From Cerrena zonata (taxonomy: Eukaryota > Basidiomycota > Agaricomycetes > Polyporales > Cerrenaceae): a stretch of DNA of 64,000 nt. The notes below the pieces were generated by a model. It did not search any database, was not told the DNA's origin, and worked only from the letters and a program-made list of their open reading frames with translations. The translations under genes were made by a program, and so were the position numbers. The stretch covers positions 310,001-374,000 of the forward strand of contig JASBNA010000007.1 of the NCBI GenBank assembly GCA_038087015.1, read 5' to 3'. Shown piece after piece: positions 33,640 through 46,459 of the stretch (position 1 is its first letter; every line of letters starts with the position of its first letter).

Positions 33640-35065
33640 CTAACGCCAATCGAGATCATCGTCGTCCCTCTGGTACGCCGAGTCATGGTCTGAATGTTCA
33701 TGGAATGCATCTAGGTAAGAGATTTTCCGTTAGTTTGCCAATATCTCGCGCGGTGTTTCTACAAAAACGTACCACTGTCGTCGGAGCCTTTTTCAGAACC
33801 CCAGTCAGAGGCGGATTCCTCATCCGGATAGTCATTCTTATAGAAATCCTCCGCTAAAGAAAAAGTAAGGCACTGAGCCAGTCTACCGTCATTTCGAATA
33901 CACACCATTAGAGTCTTCATCCTCTTCTTCGTCCAAGTCGTCATCAGAGTCAGAATCAAGATATCCACTCGCAGACTGAGGTAGACCAGACCTAGGTCAA
34001 CGAGTTAGACATACATCCCACGATTGTATAGCCAATAACCAGAACACTTACACCAAGCCAACATTCAACTGATCAAATAATTCCTTGTGCGAAGCAGGTC
34101 GGGAATAGAACACATCCCAAACGTAATCATCGTCATTAGAGGCCTCAGCTCCTGTAGAATTATCAGGCGGCAATGAGGGGACAGAATCGGAGACCTTCAG
34201 ATATTCTTCCAGCATGGGCAAGAACTTGGCCATTTCGAGATCCATATCCCTGGAGGGAGCAGAGGCGAGAGAGGTTGAAGAGGGCACGGCCTCGTATACG
34301 GTGAAGGAACGTTGTTGTTCGTCGTATTCCTCCTTGGACAGGATCTTCGGTCTGTATGATTTAATGAGTAATGGAACAACGGAAGAATGGATTTGACAGT
34401 GGTTCGTATAAGAGTAAAGCATCCTCGTCGCGGGGAAAAGATAGGGATATTCCTCCGTAGAGTCGGCGTAGACAAGGTCGGACATTTGGCTGCTCGATTT
34501 TTATACAAACTACTAGAGCAAGAAATGACATACGGTGAGGTTGCGGTCCGTTTTGACGGTGTGGGCTGCTTCTGAATTTCCGAAGACTCGCTGGGTATCA
34601 CAGTATACGATCGACTCTGACTGATTTGTGAAGGAAGTGGGGACGGTGCTGCTTCCGCTGGTGTGGCGGATCCAGAAGTCGTCTCAACAGGTTCAGACTC
34701 TTTCTTTGTGTTCTCGCGAGCTAAAGTTGCGATACGTTTCTAAAATATTTACGTTGAAATGATTGTCTTGGTTAAGGAACAGCGTGGCGTACCTGGAGAT
34801 CAGTCTTTTGTCGTTCATCTTTCCATGCGTCTGCTTCTACAGTTTCAGCGAATTGGAATACATTGATACCACCTTTGGATCGTTTCTTTTTGGGGCCATG
34901 ATCGACAACTAGTGTTTGCCACAACAATCAACGTCCACGAGCATCGTCGATCGTTTGCATAAACATACCTAGTGCGTCCAACGGTTCTTCATTTCGTTTC
35001 CGTTTGATGCGCAGAATGGTGTACGATTCTTTCGGGTCGTGCTGGGTTTGCGTAATACTCGACAT
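33640..35065 (-). CDS. iwr1: Iwr1-type RNA polymerase II nuclear import factor
   Basis: A multi-exon minus-strand gene. It starts at 35065 with MSSITQTQHDPKESYTILRIKRKR and continues EPLDALVVDHGPKKKRSKGG, an Iwr1/SLC7A6OS-type N-terminus with a basic nuclear-localisation-like KKKR. A Pro/Ser-rich middle follows, then PKILSKEEYDEQQRSFTVYEA. The hallmark acidic C-terminus carries DDDYVWDVFYSR, equivalent to the DYxYDVYY motif, then DSDSDDDLDEEEDEDSN, DFYKNDYPDEE and a final DLDWR at 33640. Iwr1 binds assembled Pol II and directs its nuclear import. Exact introns in 34300-34490 are uncertain because two frames are open there. The other junctions (33711-33772, 33855-33904 and 33978-34053, approximately) fit. 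It is divergent from the phytochrome gene. Confidence 0.82.
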
Positions 35066-35423
35066 AACACTGAATTTGGGGAGAGTATGTGTTGGTTTGG
35101 GACAAGTTGCAAGGGTGCCATTGTTGGTGAACGCGGTTATTCGAGAACAGTCGCGTTGACCATTGTATGACGTCTTTCGGAGTCTGAATCACACTGATCA
35201 CACTAATGGATACTTTGAACTCCGAAAAGCAGCTCCTTTTCGGGGTTTTAAGTGTATACAATTGTATTGGATTTCAATTACGGGCCAAGTTTCCACTTCC
35301 GCACTCCACGAAATGCGGAGTGCGTCGTATTAATTCTCATCGTCGTCTGCAACGGTCACGACGATGCTATATCTACAACGATAAACGAAACCACAGTGTC
35401 TCGGAACCTCTCATTTCACGGTC
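35066..35423. promoter_or_regulatory. Shared promoter of iwr1 and the phytochrome gene, with a perfect inverted repeat
   Basis: 358 nt separate the two start codons. CGCACTCC at 35300-35307 and GGAGTGCG at 35317-35324 form a perfect 8-bp inverted repeat with a 9-nt spacer. It could be an operator for either gene. No factor is known for it to me. Confidence 0.4.
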
Positions 35424-38400
35424 ATGCCTCAAGGCTATGTTTATCCCATTCGTTCTTTACTTTCAGGCATTCAAGCAGCGCCTGAGAGAAACACCTCGGA
35501 CTCTGTTTCTAAAGAAGTCGCGGATCCCTATGCCGGATCCCATAAAACCAGCCCTCACATCTCTTCTGAGCCTTTGATGGAGTCTACCATTAGCGACTTA
35601 CAGCTAGGTGCAATAGCAGGTGCAAGTCATGGTGGTCGAGGGGAAGGTGAGTCTTCATCTATGTACCGCCGTCTGTCCACGGGACTCAAAAGATGCATGG
35701 GTCTCCGTCGAATTGATCCCTTGCATTACAAATTAGATCATGGCAGGCAGCCTTCTCGCAAGGAGCGTAAGAGAGTGCCCAATTTCGTAGACTACCCTAC
35801 CGATCAGGATCCTCTCGCTCCTAGGTCATTTGTCAGTGGGCACATATCCCCTCCTCCTGAGCCTACGCGACTAGGAACACTACCTGGTCCGATGGGTGAA
35901 CCTGTCCCATTTGATCCCCAGCGACTGCCCGACGACCCTGGTGATTATATCCTCCGTCACCCACAGGACCTTTCCGATGTCGCTGCAGACGCATTCGCAG
36001 ACGCTACAGAAGACGTAGTGCCCCCTATATGCCCTCCTGCAACTGATCTTCCCCATATTTCCAACTTTTCGCAATCCGGTATCGTTCACCTCGCTCCCAT
36101 CGACCGCGATGGCTCCCCAGGCATCCGTTCAGGCTCTTCAGGCTCTGGCTCTGCGGAAGCTACTAGCAGGGCCGGTACCTCCGGAAAAGGATCCTCCTCA
36201 TCCAACTCGGGCGACCTCGACATTGTGCAAATGCCTTCAACACGCCCTTCGCGTCCGCATTCACCCATTTCCGCCTTTGGCTCCGGTTCTGCCAATACCT
36301 CTTCCCAAAGCGGCTCAGGAGGGAGTTCCTCGGAGGGCCCACACATCACATTTCGTTATCAGCACGTTGAAGACGAAAACGGACATCATTTAATTGTAGG
36401 CCGCGAGGGAACGCTTACGCGATGCGAAGACGAACCCATTCGCACACCAGGAGCAGTTCAAGGCTTTGGCGTGCTTGTTGCTCTGCAAGAAGATGAAGAA
36501 ACCGGAAATTTGATAGTACGCCAAGTGTCTGAGGTATCGCTATCAGCTTCATCTACCACTCGGCCCTTACATCCTTAAACTTTTTTAGAATTGCTCTGAG
36601 CTCCTCGGCCTTTCTCCACGCTACCTGTTTTCACTTCCGTGCTTTACAGAAGCGTTCTCGGACTCTCAAGCTGATCTATTGTTCGACAACATCCAGTATC
36701 TCAGCGACACTGTCTTGACACCTGAGGAGCAAGCGGAGAACCTTCATGTTTTCATGATCACCGGATGGGGCCAACCTGGGAGCGCCTTACCAGAAGAGGG
36801 AAGCGTAGATCCTCAGCAGCGACGATCATGGACATGCTGGTGTGCTGCTCACAGGCCTCAAATGACGGCACCAGCAAACTTAGACGCAGATGGAGCTAGT
36901 ACGGACGCTGCGCTAGATTCCAACTTGATCATCCTAGAGTTCGAATTGGAACGGGACCTGTTCAACCCACTCTACCCTCCTGTGACTGATGACGGTAGTT
37001 CTACATCTGGAGTGAGTTCGCCGTCTATGGATTCGTCGTCCAATGGGGCTGCGTCCGCGGAATCAGGTGGCTTGGCTTCGGATAGTTCAGGAAGAACACT
37101 GGTGTCTACAGATTCCGACGGTAATCTCATGACGACTATCTCATCAACTGAAGGATCTACACCTAGCTTAGTCAATAGCGATGGTCCCACGGGTCAAACA
37201 CGCTCTGGGATAGGATCATCGATGCCTGCAAGTAGCACTACGGCTCACTCTAATTCTCCTTCATCTTCTGTAAATAGGGGTACACCGCCAGCGGAGCCCG
37301 TGAACAGTAACGAACAGTCTCGCGACCGCGCCGGCAGTACACCTAGCTCACTAGATAGCCCCGACCATGTACCTGAGTGGATGCCCAGTCCAGAGGATAT
37401 CCTCGACAGCACTACAAGTTGTTCAAAACCACTTCTCGCACTAGAACGACTTCGTCGGGCACGACGATCTGTGGCCGAAACCCCTGAATCCCCAGCATCA
37501 TTCGCCTCGGGGGTCAGGCGAAGACCACGGAGAGCTCCTCGAAGTCGCCGTACTGGTGGAGGTGCTGTAGGCATGATGGATGTTTTCGCCGTCATGGCCC
37601 AGATCAACGAGCAACTCGGTGCAGCTCCAGATCTCGAATCATTCCTGAACGTCGTGGCTGGAGTCATCAAGGATCTCACACAATTCCATCGGGTTGTGGT
37701 ATATCAATTTGACGAAGCATGGAATGGAAAGGTTGTTTCCGAGTTGGTTGATTGGAGTCAAACACACGATTTGTACAAAGGTCTTCACTTCCCGGCTGCC
37801 GATATTCCAGCTCAAGCTCGCAGTCTTTACGCATTGAGTAAGTACAATTCTAAGTTTGACACAGATACTTTTTTTCAAATCTGTTGGCTCTTAGACAAAG
37901 TTCGACTACTCTATGACCGTGGACTACCTACAGCACGATTGTTAGTGAGAAGTAAGAAGGATTTGGAAACGCCGCTTGTGTGTTACATTTGTTTTCTTTT
38001 CTTTTCTTCAATTTGGTAAATGTTCTAACAGGATATGACGCATTGCTACCTTCGATCTATGAGTCCTATTCACATCAAGTGTAAGTTGCCGATCATCATT
38101 TCGGTCTTAGACTGCGTTCTAACACCATCTCTAGACCTCGGTAACATGGGTGTCCGGGCCTCTATGTCTGTTGTACGTCTGCTCAAGCGCAAAATCTTCT
38201 TTTCCTCACGCCACCTTCTAGTCAATCATGGCCTTCGGGGGCCTATGGGGCCTTGTCGCCTGCCATTCATACGGGCCACACGGAATGCGTGTCTCATTCC
38301 CTGTCCGCCAAATGCTCCGACTACTCAGTCAATCGATCTCACGAAATGTGGAACGCTTAAGCTATGCTCAGCGTCTCACCACCCGAAAATTGGTATATCA

Positions 38401-41077
38401 AAGAGTTCAGGATTTGCAACTCCTCTCACCCGAGCTTTTGCAGATCAATACAATGCCTACTGAACAACATCCTTCCGGGTATATCGTTTCGAACGCTGAT
38501 GATCTCCTCGGTCTCTTCGACGCCGACTACGGTGTACTCGTCATAGGCGAAGGTGCCAAGATCCTCGGCCCCAATCAACATGGTCAAGAAATCCTGATCG
38601 TGGCGGAATACCTGCGATTGAAACAATTCGAGTGAGTTCTTTCGTGTCAATTCTGCGTGTAAACCAATACCCCTCTCTAGCACAATGCAAGTCTCGCAAG
38701 CGGTCACAGATGATTATCCAGATTTGCAGTTATCGAATGGTCTTGAGGTAATTGCTGGACTGCTTTATGTCCCGCTCTCGTCAGGTGGTCGTGATTTCAT
38801 TGCGTTTTTGCGTAAAGGTCAACCTCGCCATGTAAAATGGGCAGGTCGACCGTTCCGTCCGGATGAACCGAAAAGTCTTGAGCCGAGGAGATCATTCAAG
38901 CTTTGGTCTGAGATTGTAGCTGGCCGATGTAGGGCGTGGACTGATGAACACCTTGAGACAGCGGGAGTTCTCGCACTTGTGTATGGAAAGGTAACTCCAA
39001 ATGTGTTGTTCGTTTCAGAAAAAGAGAAGTATACTTATCGACTGGGCATAGTTCATCGAAGTCTGGAGACAGAAAGAGACAGCTTTACAGGCAACTAAGC
39101 TTACCAACATTCTTCTATCCAACGCTAGTCATGAAGGTATGCTATTTCAACGACAAAATACACAGTGTCGCTTATCGTATTTTGTAGTTCGGACCCCTCT
39201 GAACCATATTATCAAGTATGACATACATGACCGATGAAATTGTTGTACTGATGCAAAACACTCTTAGCTATCTGGAACTCGCATTGAATGGCCACCTCGA
39301 CACTGAAACGAGGGAGAACTTGAGCCAATCTCATGCAGCCAGCAAGGTCTGTCAAATAGCATATCATCACAACCCAACTAATAGGTTTCTTCTCTTTAGA
39401 GTCTTCTGTTCACTATAAATGACCTCCTCGTGAGTCGAACTTAGCAGCATACAGAATTGGCGCTCATATTCTTGGCAGGACCTTACAAGGTTGGAGAGCG
39501 GGCAGGAGACCTCGTTCAATGAACCCTTCAACCTCAAACAGGCCATCGATGATGCCACCATGCTTTATCGAAACGAAGCCTCTAGACGCGGTCTCGCTTT
39601 CGAGTTAGACCTTTCTCAATGTCCAAGAACCGTTCTTGGGGACGTTAGGAAAATTAGAACAGTGGTGGCTAACCTTACAGCCAATGCCGGTATGTGCTGT
39701 ACTTTCGGTCGCTATTTATCCTCGTCGTTAACAATTCCCAGTGAAATACACACCAGCGGGCAGTGTAAAGGTCAAGTGTCTCGCGTTTGATGAACCCGCT
39801 GGTCTTAGAGAATCTGGCGATATAGCTGTTGAAATTATAGTAGAGGATACCGGATGCGGTATTGGCACAGAGAAGCTGGAGAGCATTTTCCGCGAATTTG
39901 AACAGGTAGAGGTACCGACAACCACCAGAGCGCAACCACAGGGCCTCGGTATGGAATGCATTTCCACTCATTGCCACGATGCTGATTTTGCTACAGGTTT
40001 GGGTCTAGCCGTCGTTGCTCGCATCGTCGAACAGCTAGGAGGTCAACTGCGTGTAGACTCGAGGGTTGATGTGGGAAGCCGCTTCTCCTTCCTCCTACCT
40101 TTCGCGACGGATCCTACTATTGGAATATTCCATTCCCCCTCCAACTCCTCCAGCGGTAGCTCAGTTACTCGTTCCCGAGTCCACAGTTCAACGGATAGGA
40201 ATGATGAAATCGACAATCTCGTTCAAGCACTTTCGTCAACCCACTTGAGAACCCAACCATCCCCACTGCCCAGCCGTCCCACGCGAAGTCCATCGCTCGG
40301 GACCAGCTCGCCACGCACTGACGTCACGGAGCACGCCTCACCAAAACGGTCGCTTGTGATCTCATTACCAGACCTACATGTCAAACAAGAAGAAAAACAC
40401 ACGGTTGTGAGGCCGCAGTCTACAGCAATTCACCTACCTAGTTCTTCCTCGAGTGGAAAGGAAGGACATGGTGAACCAGTCCAATTGAGAATTTTGATCG
40501 TCGAGGTAAGACTCACCTATGGACATATATCCTATGTATTCTAACTCTTCATAGGACAATGATATTAACCGAACTATACTTGCTAAACGTTTGTCGCTCG
40601 ACGGACATATCGTAGTAAACACGACAAACGGTCAGGAAGGCCTGGAAATGGTCAAATCAGATCGTGATTTCGATTGCGTTCTCATGGATATTCAGTTCGT
40701 GATAAGCTAGTTTCGGTATTTGTTACTCGTGTGCTCACAATATTCTCATTAGGATGCCTCTTCTGAATGGTTATGAAGCTACCGAACGAATACGTGCTCT
40801 AGAAGCAGATGACCCAACATCTGAGCCAAGACTTTCACACCGATTGAACGGCCGTCTACCGATCTTCGCTGTTTCTGCGTCTCTCTTCGAAGAACATCGC
40901 GAGGAGATGTACAAGCTCGGCATCGACGGGTATATTCTCAAGCCAATTGACTTCAAACGACTCCGAATCATACTAAAAGGTGTTACCGATTCTTCTCAGC
41001 GTGAGAAGGATGTCTACAAACCCGGTTGTAATTGGGAAATCGGCGGCTGGTTGACGAAACCAGGACCTCCATCATGA
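35424..41077 (+). CDS. fphA: Fungal phytochrome, hybrid histidine kinase
   Basis: A long multi-exon gene (about 14 exons, introns of about 50 nt; first exon ends near 36534). A Ser-rich N-terminal extension of about 300 residues precedes the photosensory core. The PAS domain has TRCEDEPIRTPGAVQGFG, where the Cys fits the biliverdin attachment site. A Ser/Thr-rich insert of about 230 residues separates PAS from GAF. GAF carries FHRVVVYQFD and PAADIPAQARSLY. PHY has the tongue motif PRRSFKLW. The kinase part has the H-box SNASHEVRTPL (split by an intron near 39136-39187), an N-box NLTANAVKYTP, EDTGCGI and GLGLAVVARIVEQLGG. A receiver domain follows with LRILIVEDNDINR and the phospho-acceptor Asp in VLMDIQMPLLNG. 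All key residues I can check are present. It should act as a red/far-red sensor with internal phosphorelay. It ends GGWLTKPGPPS. Confidence 0.95.
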
Positions 41078-41647
41078 CGGCTTCATGAAATCCTTTTGGT
41101 ATGCTTTATGCTTTCACGCTTTCTCATCTATCATCATCACTCTCGCATGAACATTGGTCTCGCTACCTCCATTGCATTCAATCTAGTTGTCCTCAAATGT
41201 ACTGGTACCGTTAACCACGGATACCGTAGTTGTATTTACATATATTCTTGTAGCCTAGCAGACGAAAACACGAGACTTGCTGTCATGCTCACTCATTCCC
41301 TATACGTAGTGACGAGTAACACATACACGCGAGTTCTCGCGCATCGATGGAACATACCTTCTGTTTTTTTTTATTGATATCTACTCAACTTGTCCTAAAC
41401 TTCCATTCTGTCTGTAGTTTTCTCGCATGGCAGCGGTCGTCCAGATTTGGCAACTGAGATACCATATTTGGCAATGCAGGTACGGAAGTTTCGATCGCCA
41501 GCCTCGAAGTATGTTCAACTTGGGGGGCTGCCAGCGTATAAGAGGGTCCTACATGCAGGTTCCTAACTTCACTTCTTTCCACCACAATACAACTATCCCC
41601 ACAACACAACTATACCCCACACACTACCACACTACTTTCGTAGCGCT
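41078..41647. other. Intergenic, promoter of small secreted protein
   Basis: 570 nt without a supported gene. The last 60 nt before 41648 are rich in CACAACAC and ACACTACCACAC units, typical of the leader of a highly expressed gene, with TATAAG at about 41538. Confidence 0.45.
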
Positions 41648-42058
41648 ATGTATACCATTAGATCCTCTCTATTTGTTCTCGCCGCTGTTCTTGTCGCGAT
41701 GGTCTCCGCTGCCGCCACTTTACCTTCAACCAAGAACACGCCGGTCCCAAAGACGAACGAACATGCAGGTGCTGCTGTCAACATTCCGAAGGTATTTTCT
41801 CTATCAATTGCTATACCTGTGAGCTGTCCTCATCCTTTTCCTCATCCCAGCAGAGAGCGGACCCGGCCGACATGGAGTGGGTGAAGCGCGGTAGTAACGG
41901 GCTCGGTTCTCACACAGGTATATCCCTCTCTTTACGCCATCGTGACGCAGTCAAACAATCATCCTAATGCACCTATAGAACTCATCTCCAGGGACAACTA
42001 TGCCAATGCAGATATCTCTACACCACTCGGTGGCAAGAAGATCTCGCCCATCAGCTAG
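41648..42058 (+). CDS. Small secreted protein with Kex2-type sites
   Basis: Three exons, 41648-41791, 41854-41917 and 41979-42058, give about 95 aa. The N-terminus MYTIRSSLFVLAAVLVAMVSAAA is a clear signal peptide. The pro-like region after it ends NIPKR. Further dibasic or basic sites follow (DMEWVKR, ELISR, GGKK), so processing could release short peptides such as the one between PKR and VKR. No cysteines are present. I know no homologue by name. It could be a secreted peptide precursor or a small effector-like protein; the resemblance to a Kex2-processed precursor is an inference. Confidence 0.7.
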
Positions 42059-42169
42059 TCAGCAGTGTAGCCATTTCCTTTGGATTATTACGAATGTAAA
42101 CATTATGCTACACTGGGAACTCTATAATCATACATCAGTATATCGAGAAAAAATAAAGGAAGTGACGTT

Positions 42170-44394
42170 CTATGATCGTTGCGCTTCCTTCTCTTCGGCG
42201 TGCTCTCTCCAAGTTTTGCCTTTCCACCATGTTAGAAGTGTGCAAAGTTCGGCTAAGATTAAGATTCCAGCCCAAAGAGTATACAGCCCGCCATCTCCAA
42301 TGGCATTCTATATATATACTGTTAGCACCGTCTAGGTATTTATAGACATGATGTCGTACCTGAAGGGGGATTGCTACCTCGGCGGCAGCAAAGGCTAATG
42401 TACCTCGGAAGGCACTATTGGTAGCGACAGCTTGGGCTGACCGGCCCATGTTAGCGTCTACGATGTATGCGAGAGTACTCGAATAGATGGATCTACAGCA
42501 GACGAGGTTAGTAGAGACTTGAGAAAGTCGTGTTTGCTAGCTTACATCGAACAGAACCCAAAGATGAAGAGCACTACACATAGTGCGGCAATATGGACTT
42601 GTTTTTCGGCCAGCCAACCATACGCGATAATTGACAAAGGTAATGGTACCATAGCCAAGAACGTGCTTTCCAACCTCATCTAAAGAAACGACATTTAGTT
42701 CAACGCTGCACTCATAGAATATATATATTACCTCAGCATGGCTAATACCACCATTCTTGGCCTTCAGTTTAACAAATACGTAGTCGGACCATCGGCCACC
42801 AATTATACTCCCAAACATACTGCCTGCACGCTGATCAATATGCCTCTTCCAACAAGAGGAATAAACACAATTCTTACCTAAGCCGACAGAAAGGAGGACC
42901 AATCCTATCTTGAGTGCGTTATATCCATACTTGTCGGATAATGTACGAGCACAGGTATAATTCACCGAGTATGAGGAGGAGAATATGAGTGCTGTTTTGA
43001 CCAATTAGTCAGTCAAATGACGTATGAATCGAGAACAATACTTACCAGACGTGAGCAACATCAACACGTTATTTGGCCGAGATACCACAGCGATCACAGG
43101 CCCGACAGGACTGACGTCTTTGAACGTCAGTTTGATCTCGCTCATTTCTTTTGCCAGAACAGCCGCCTCACGCGAAGGCGCAGCTTTCCCTTCTAGATCC
43201 TGGGCCGAAAGATCGACAAGAGATGTTCCAGCTGTAGGTGGAACGGATGCTTCGGATTTCTCTTTTTCGGACATCTTCGCCTCGGCCGATACTGCAGTCT
43301 CATGGCTAGAGATTGAAACACCAGAAGCGTTTCCCTTTTTGGCTGCTCGTTCCCTGAGTCGTTGTTTTAGCACAGTCTGGTAGGTAAGGCTGCGCTCCTT
43401 GCGGTAAGTATCTTTGAAGAAGATAAATCCCACAAAACAAAGTCCGGTGAAAATGACGATGAACCAGAACGTTGCACGCCAGCTGAACGCTTGAGTTAAT
43501 GCACCCCCGATGATAGGACCGAGAGCCGGGCCAAGTAGGGGCGCCCTGTAATAACCTGTGCGATTAAAATTCCGGTAATGGGATAGGAAGAACCGTATTG
43601 GCTCTGTCTGTACGTACGAATAGTAGATACCCATCATCGAACCGCGAACTTCGGCGTCGTAAATGTCTGCAAGTGTTGCAGCCCCAATGGCGAAAACAGC
43701 ACTTGCCCTGTCAGATTGAGACGAGGGTCGAGATTAGTACATAAAACACCTTTCATGATGACTCCAAACGTACCCTGCGGCCTGGACACAACGCATGCCT
43801 ATGAGAACTCCAACAGTCTTGGCAAGAGCGAGGACGATGCAACCAATGAGCCCAAGCCCGAAGGATACAATGTATATTTTCTAGTACAGACATTGTAAAT
43901 CGATAGACAGGTATTCGATACGAGATAGGATACTCACTTTTCGTCCATACAGTTCACTGAAAGCACTCCAGATCAAAGGAACATCGCCGAGAAGTAGGAT
44001 GTACAGAGAAATACTCCAGCTAATGTCACCGCTAGAAGCATGAAGGTCGGACTCGATTTGGGCAATAGCAGCTGGGAGGTGTGATGATCAAAATGGCGGA
44101 TAGAACAGCAAACTACCGCAGTTGGTACTCACGATTGTAGAGGTTGGCACCCAGTCCACAGATAACGGCAGCACCAGATACTGCAATCAGAATGATAGTC
44201 TAATATGTATATGTTAACGGAAGCAATTTCGAGAGACACAAATTACGGACCTTTCTCGTCGAAGACCACTTGCGGGGATCGTCTTCAACGAAAGCATGTT
44301 CGATGTCCAACTTCTCTTCCGGGGGTGAGGAATGAGGGGTCTCGATGTCGGGATGTGTAGCTGGGGCAGACATGGCTGATAAATTCTCGTCCAT
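42170..44394 (-). CDS. MFS transporter, drug:H+ antiporter-like
   Basis: Many-exon minus-strand gene, start near 44394 (MDENLSAMSAP; an in-frame ATG at 44415 is an alternative) and stop at 42170. After an acidic N-terminal tail come membrane segments typical of the DHA1 family. Signature pieces are SELYGRK-like sequence near 43960, PLLGPALGPIIGGALTQAFSWRATFWF (motif C of antiporters) and GLGSMFGSIIGGRWSDY. Between the two six-helix halves is a polar loop of about 100 residues rich in Ser, Glu and Lys. The C-terminus is KGKTWREHAEEKEAQRS. Family members export small molecules or drugs at the plasma membrane; the substrate is not predictable. The longest exon, 43565-43005 approximately, carries the loop. 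Confidence 0.87.
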
Positions 44395-46459
44395 TGACTG
44401 GGGGCACTCAAACATGTATATAAGTCATAGTGGCTTCGCCGAATACCGGCACAGGAAAGATCTGCATCTCCTTGAGTTACTGAGACATTGTAAGTTTGAC
44501 GGCATAAGTTGCACCCCCTAGGCGTGTGCAACATTACCGACAATCGACCAATTTTCATAGGATCTCGCCCACGGAGCCTCTCGGCCGATCTTTTCTCCAT
44601 GCTTCAGACCGCCCAGATGAGATCAAAGTTCCTAGGCTGGTAGGACAGTACAGCTAGCGGCGTAGAGAAAGGTGGAGGCGGTCGAAATACCATATGCTTG
44701 GCCACGGTTCGGAGGATTACGCCTTCCTAGCAAAGTAATATATTCACGAGAACAATGTGTCATAGTAACCAGTATATTGATAACGGGTGGACATGTTAGG
44801 GGCCATTCCGCTTAGAAATGACGGATTCAGTGGAAGGAATCGCCATCTGTTTACCTACATGTGCTGTATTGACCCGAGTTCGTGTTTCGGGTGGGAGAAG
44901 GCCAGAGAAGTTCCCAAGAATCTCCACAGTGACTTCGCGAAGTGATAAGGTATACAATCCGAAGAGTCAATCATTATTGGGCTGAGAAAGGAGCATCCCA
45001 AGCTTGTTATTATCGTCTTTTACGGCAACCATTCCTCTACGCCAGTTAGTAGTTCCCTGGGATCGTTGCCCAAATGAAGATGCGTTGTGGCATGTATTTG
45101 TGAGAGACTATAAGGGCGCGGCAGACGCCGAAATATGTTTTTGTCCCACAACAGTGATCATTTGTGAACGTTTGAACTCTGACCTTGTGGATTTCCTTCT
45201 GGCAGTGACATACGCACATGTCGCGAGAGGACGACCATCGTGACTGGCCTATCTCCTCGATGTGCTTCGCCCTATACTATAAGTATCAGAAAGAGAGTCA
45301 CATCGTCTCCATGCGCTGCGCCCCTCAGGCTAGCGTGTCCTAGCAAGTAAGTATTGAATCTGTTTCACACACTGAATACGGGTCACTGTGCCCATGCAGG
45401 ACCAACCCAAACTTGCTGATCGCACATCTGGCGATCTAGGCAGCTTTCAAGCACAGAACATGATCATTGATCGAAGGCGTCCTTTCGGTTTGGGTGGTCG
45501 CAAACAACAACTATCTGTCTGAGAATTGCACAGCTCACTTGTGTTCAAACCATGGTCATGCACAGAAGGAAATTGGCACCACAATAGTGCTTAATGGTAG
45601 CAGATCGAGAGCTGGGGTGAAGGTACGTCATAGTCAGGACGCCAGTGTACTCTGGAGAAGCTCGAACTTGGTTTATCGCAGCATTCCTAGTCCCTGAATT
45701 TGAAATTGAAGCCTCTCACGTCTAATTCTAACTCACGGTCGACTTACTTCCATGGGATATACTGGTTACGGCACATGCGCGTCCTTTCGCTCATCTACGA
45801 CCATGGCCCTAAAACAGCCATCCCTTCGGATGGCGTCTTCTCGAGCTTGTACCACCACGACCGGAAGAGTACCGCACGATCGAAGCCCAGAAACTGGTTC
45901 CACTGACTTGCTTGGACGTGCATTTCGATTAGCGCCTAAGCTTGACTCTCTCGACGGCGAATTCAGCACTTCCTATATGAATCTATGACTCACTATAATA
46001 GTGGCCTTATCCCAGTGCTCTTTCCGAAGTTAATGTGTTCCCACATTGTTGTGATCTAGGTTGTGTGACTTTGTTGGAGGAAGTTTTCGCCAAATCTGGA
46101 CTAAACAATTAGAGTTGATCACGTTGGGGGAACACGATTCACACTGATGCTGTCTATGAACAATTGGCTTGCTCGCTTGCTGCCACTGAGGCAGTTACCC
46201 GTTGATATGCCGGCTTTGCTTCTCGGATATCTCTTTTGTCTTTTTGCTTAGTTGGAATCGAACTTGTCTAAAGCTGTCACTGAAGCTGTCTTCGATTTCG
46301 GTATGAGGATCCTGTCAATGGTACCCATTGGACTCTATTCAATGCCTTGCGTATTTAATGTGATGCTCGGACGGAATTCACACAGATGCACGCCCCCTCC
46401 TTTCACTCGGCACCCTGTACTAACCTGTCGCTGGATCGACACTGGATTAAGTCTCTTTA
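44395..46459. other. 2-kb gene-free interval
   Basis: No gene supported. Short frames at 45004-45243, 45467-45697 and 45700-45988 lack family signals or plausible splice partners. Confidence 0.45.

Noticed and set aside
44395..46459. Several short frames as genes
   Set aside because: No splice-consistent model, no motif and no start context better than random.
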